Source: Candidatus Aminicenantota bacterium
Lineage (GTDB): Bacteria; Acidobacteriota; Aminicenantia; UBA2199
Reading direction: 5' to 3'
NCBI GenBank assembly: GCA_029939015.1
Contig: JAOZTV010000192.1
Span: 1-6,151, forward strand
DNA length: 6,151 nt
A model generated the notes under the pieces. It did not search any database. It saw only the letters and a program-made list of their open reading frames with translations, and was not told the DNA's origin. This document shows, piece by piece, positions 6,046 through 6,151 of the stretch. Both the position numbers and the translations under genes were made by a program. Position 1 is the first letter of the stretch; each line of letters opens with the position of its first letter.

Positions 6046-6151
6046 GTCATAAGGAAAGTATTCAATAAAAAATATAAAAAAGAGTGCAGATACTAAATTA
6101 ACAAAAGATATATAATGAACACCTATATCGCATTATTACGAGGAATCAATG
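6046..6151 (-). other. Right-edge segment: unresolved 5' part of the membrane protein gene or end of an upstream gene
   Basis: Read on the minus strand, all three frames from the right edge stop soon: TGA at 6146-6148, TAA at 6136-6138, and TAG at 6123-6125. An upstream gene in the same direction could therefore end here, for example as a frame finishing in IPRNNAI before the TAG, but that cannot be tested within the window. From 6132 leftwards the frame of the small membrane protein is open and hydrophobic, with no ATG, GTG or TTG before 6045. No promoter with a clear -35/-10 pair is visible. Confidence 0.4.

Overview
This is a strongly AT-rich bacterial window in which every convincing gene lies on the minus strand. 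Transcription runs from the right end to the left end. The genes are packed as one operon. Neighbouring genes overlap at four of five junctions (19 nt, ATGA, TTGA and 32 nt), and the fifth is a 69-nt gap that may itself be a frameshifted tail. I see no RNA gene, IS element, CRISPR array, convincing promoter or terminator hairpin, so the operon appears to continue past both ends of the window.

In transcription order the genes are: (1) a small polytopic membrane protein with an uncertain start (5701-6045, possibly from further upstream); (2) a processive family-2 glycosyltransferase that resembles a polysaccharide synthase (4442-5719); (3) a membrane-anchored, bactofilin-like beta-helix protein (3312-4445); (4) a membrane-anchored protein with a flavodoxin/GATase1-like domain and no catalytic domain (2446-3315); (5) a longer paralogue of it that also carries a NodB-like polysaccharide deacetylase domain, DUF2194/PelA-like (529-2376); (6) a secreted lipoprotein whose visible part resembles alpha/alpha six-hairpin glycosidases, cut off by the left edge (1-560).

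Together these look like the core of a synthase-dependent exopolysaccharide system. The GT2 enzyme would polymerise and export the chain, probably with the small membrane protein. The bactofilin-like protein would give a scaffold at the envelope. The deacetylase and its non-catalytic paralogue would modify the polymer outside the membrane, and the glycosidase-like lipoprotein would trim or release it. The gene content matches neither the Pel, Pga/PNAG, Alg nor Bcs operon. The polymer is not identifiable from sequence alone.

The organism cannot be fixed from this window. The low GC, frequent AAA/ATA/TTA codons, a lipoprotein with a relaxed lipobox (Val-Ile-Asn-Cys) and a bactofilin-like protein would fit an AT-rich spirochaete, fusobacterium or another low-GC diderm. 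A member of the Firmicutes or Thermotogae is not excluded.
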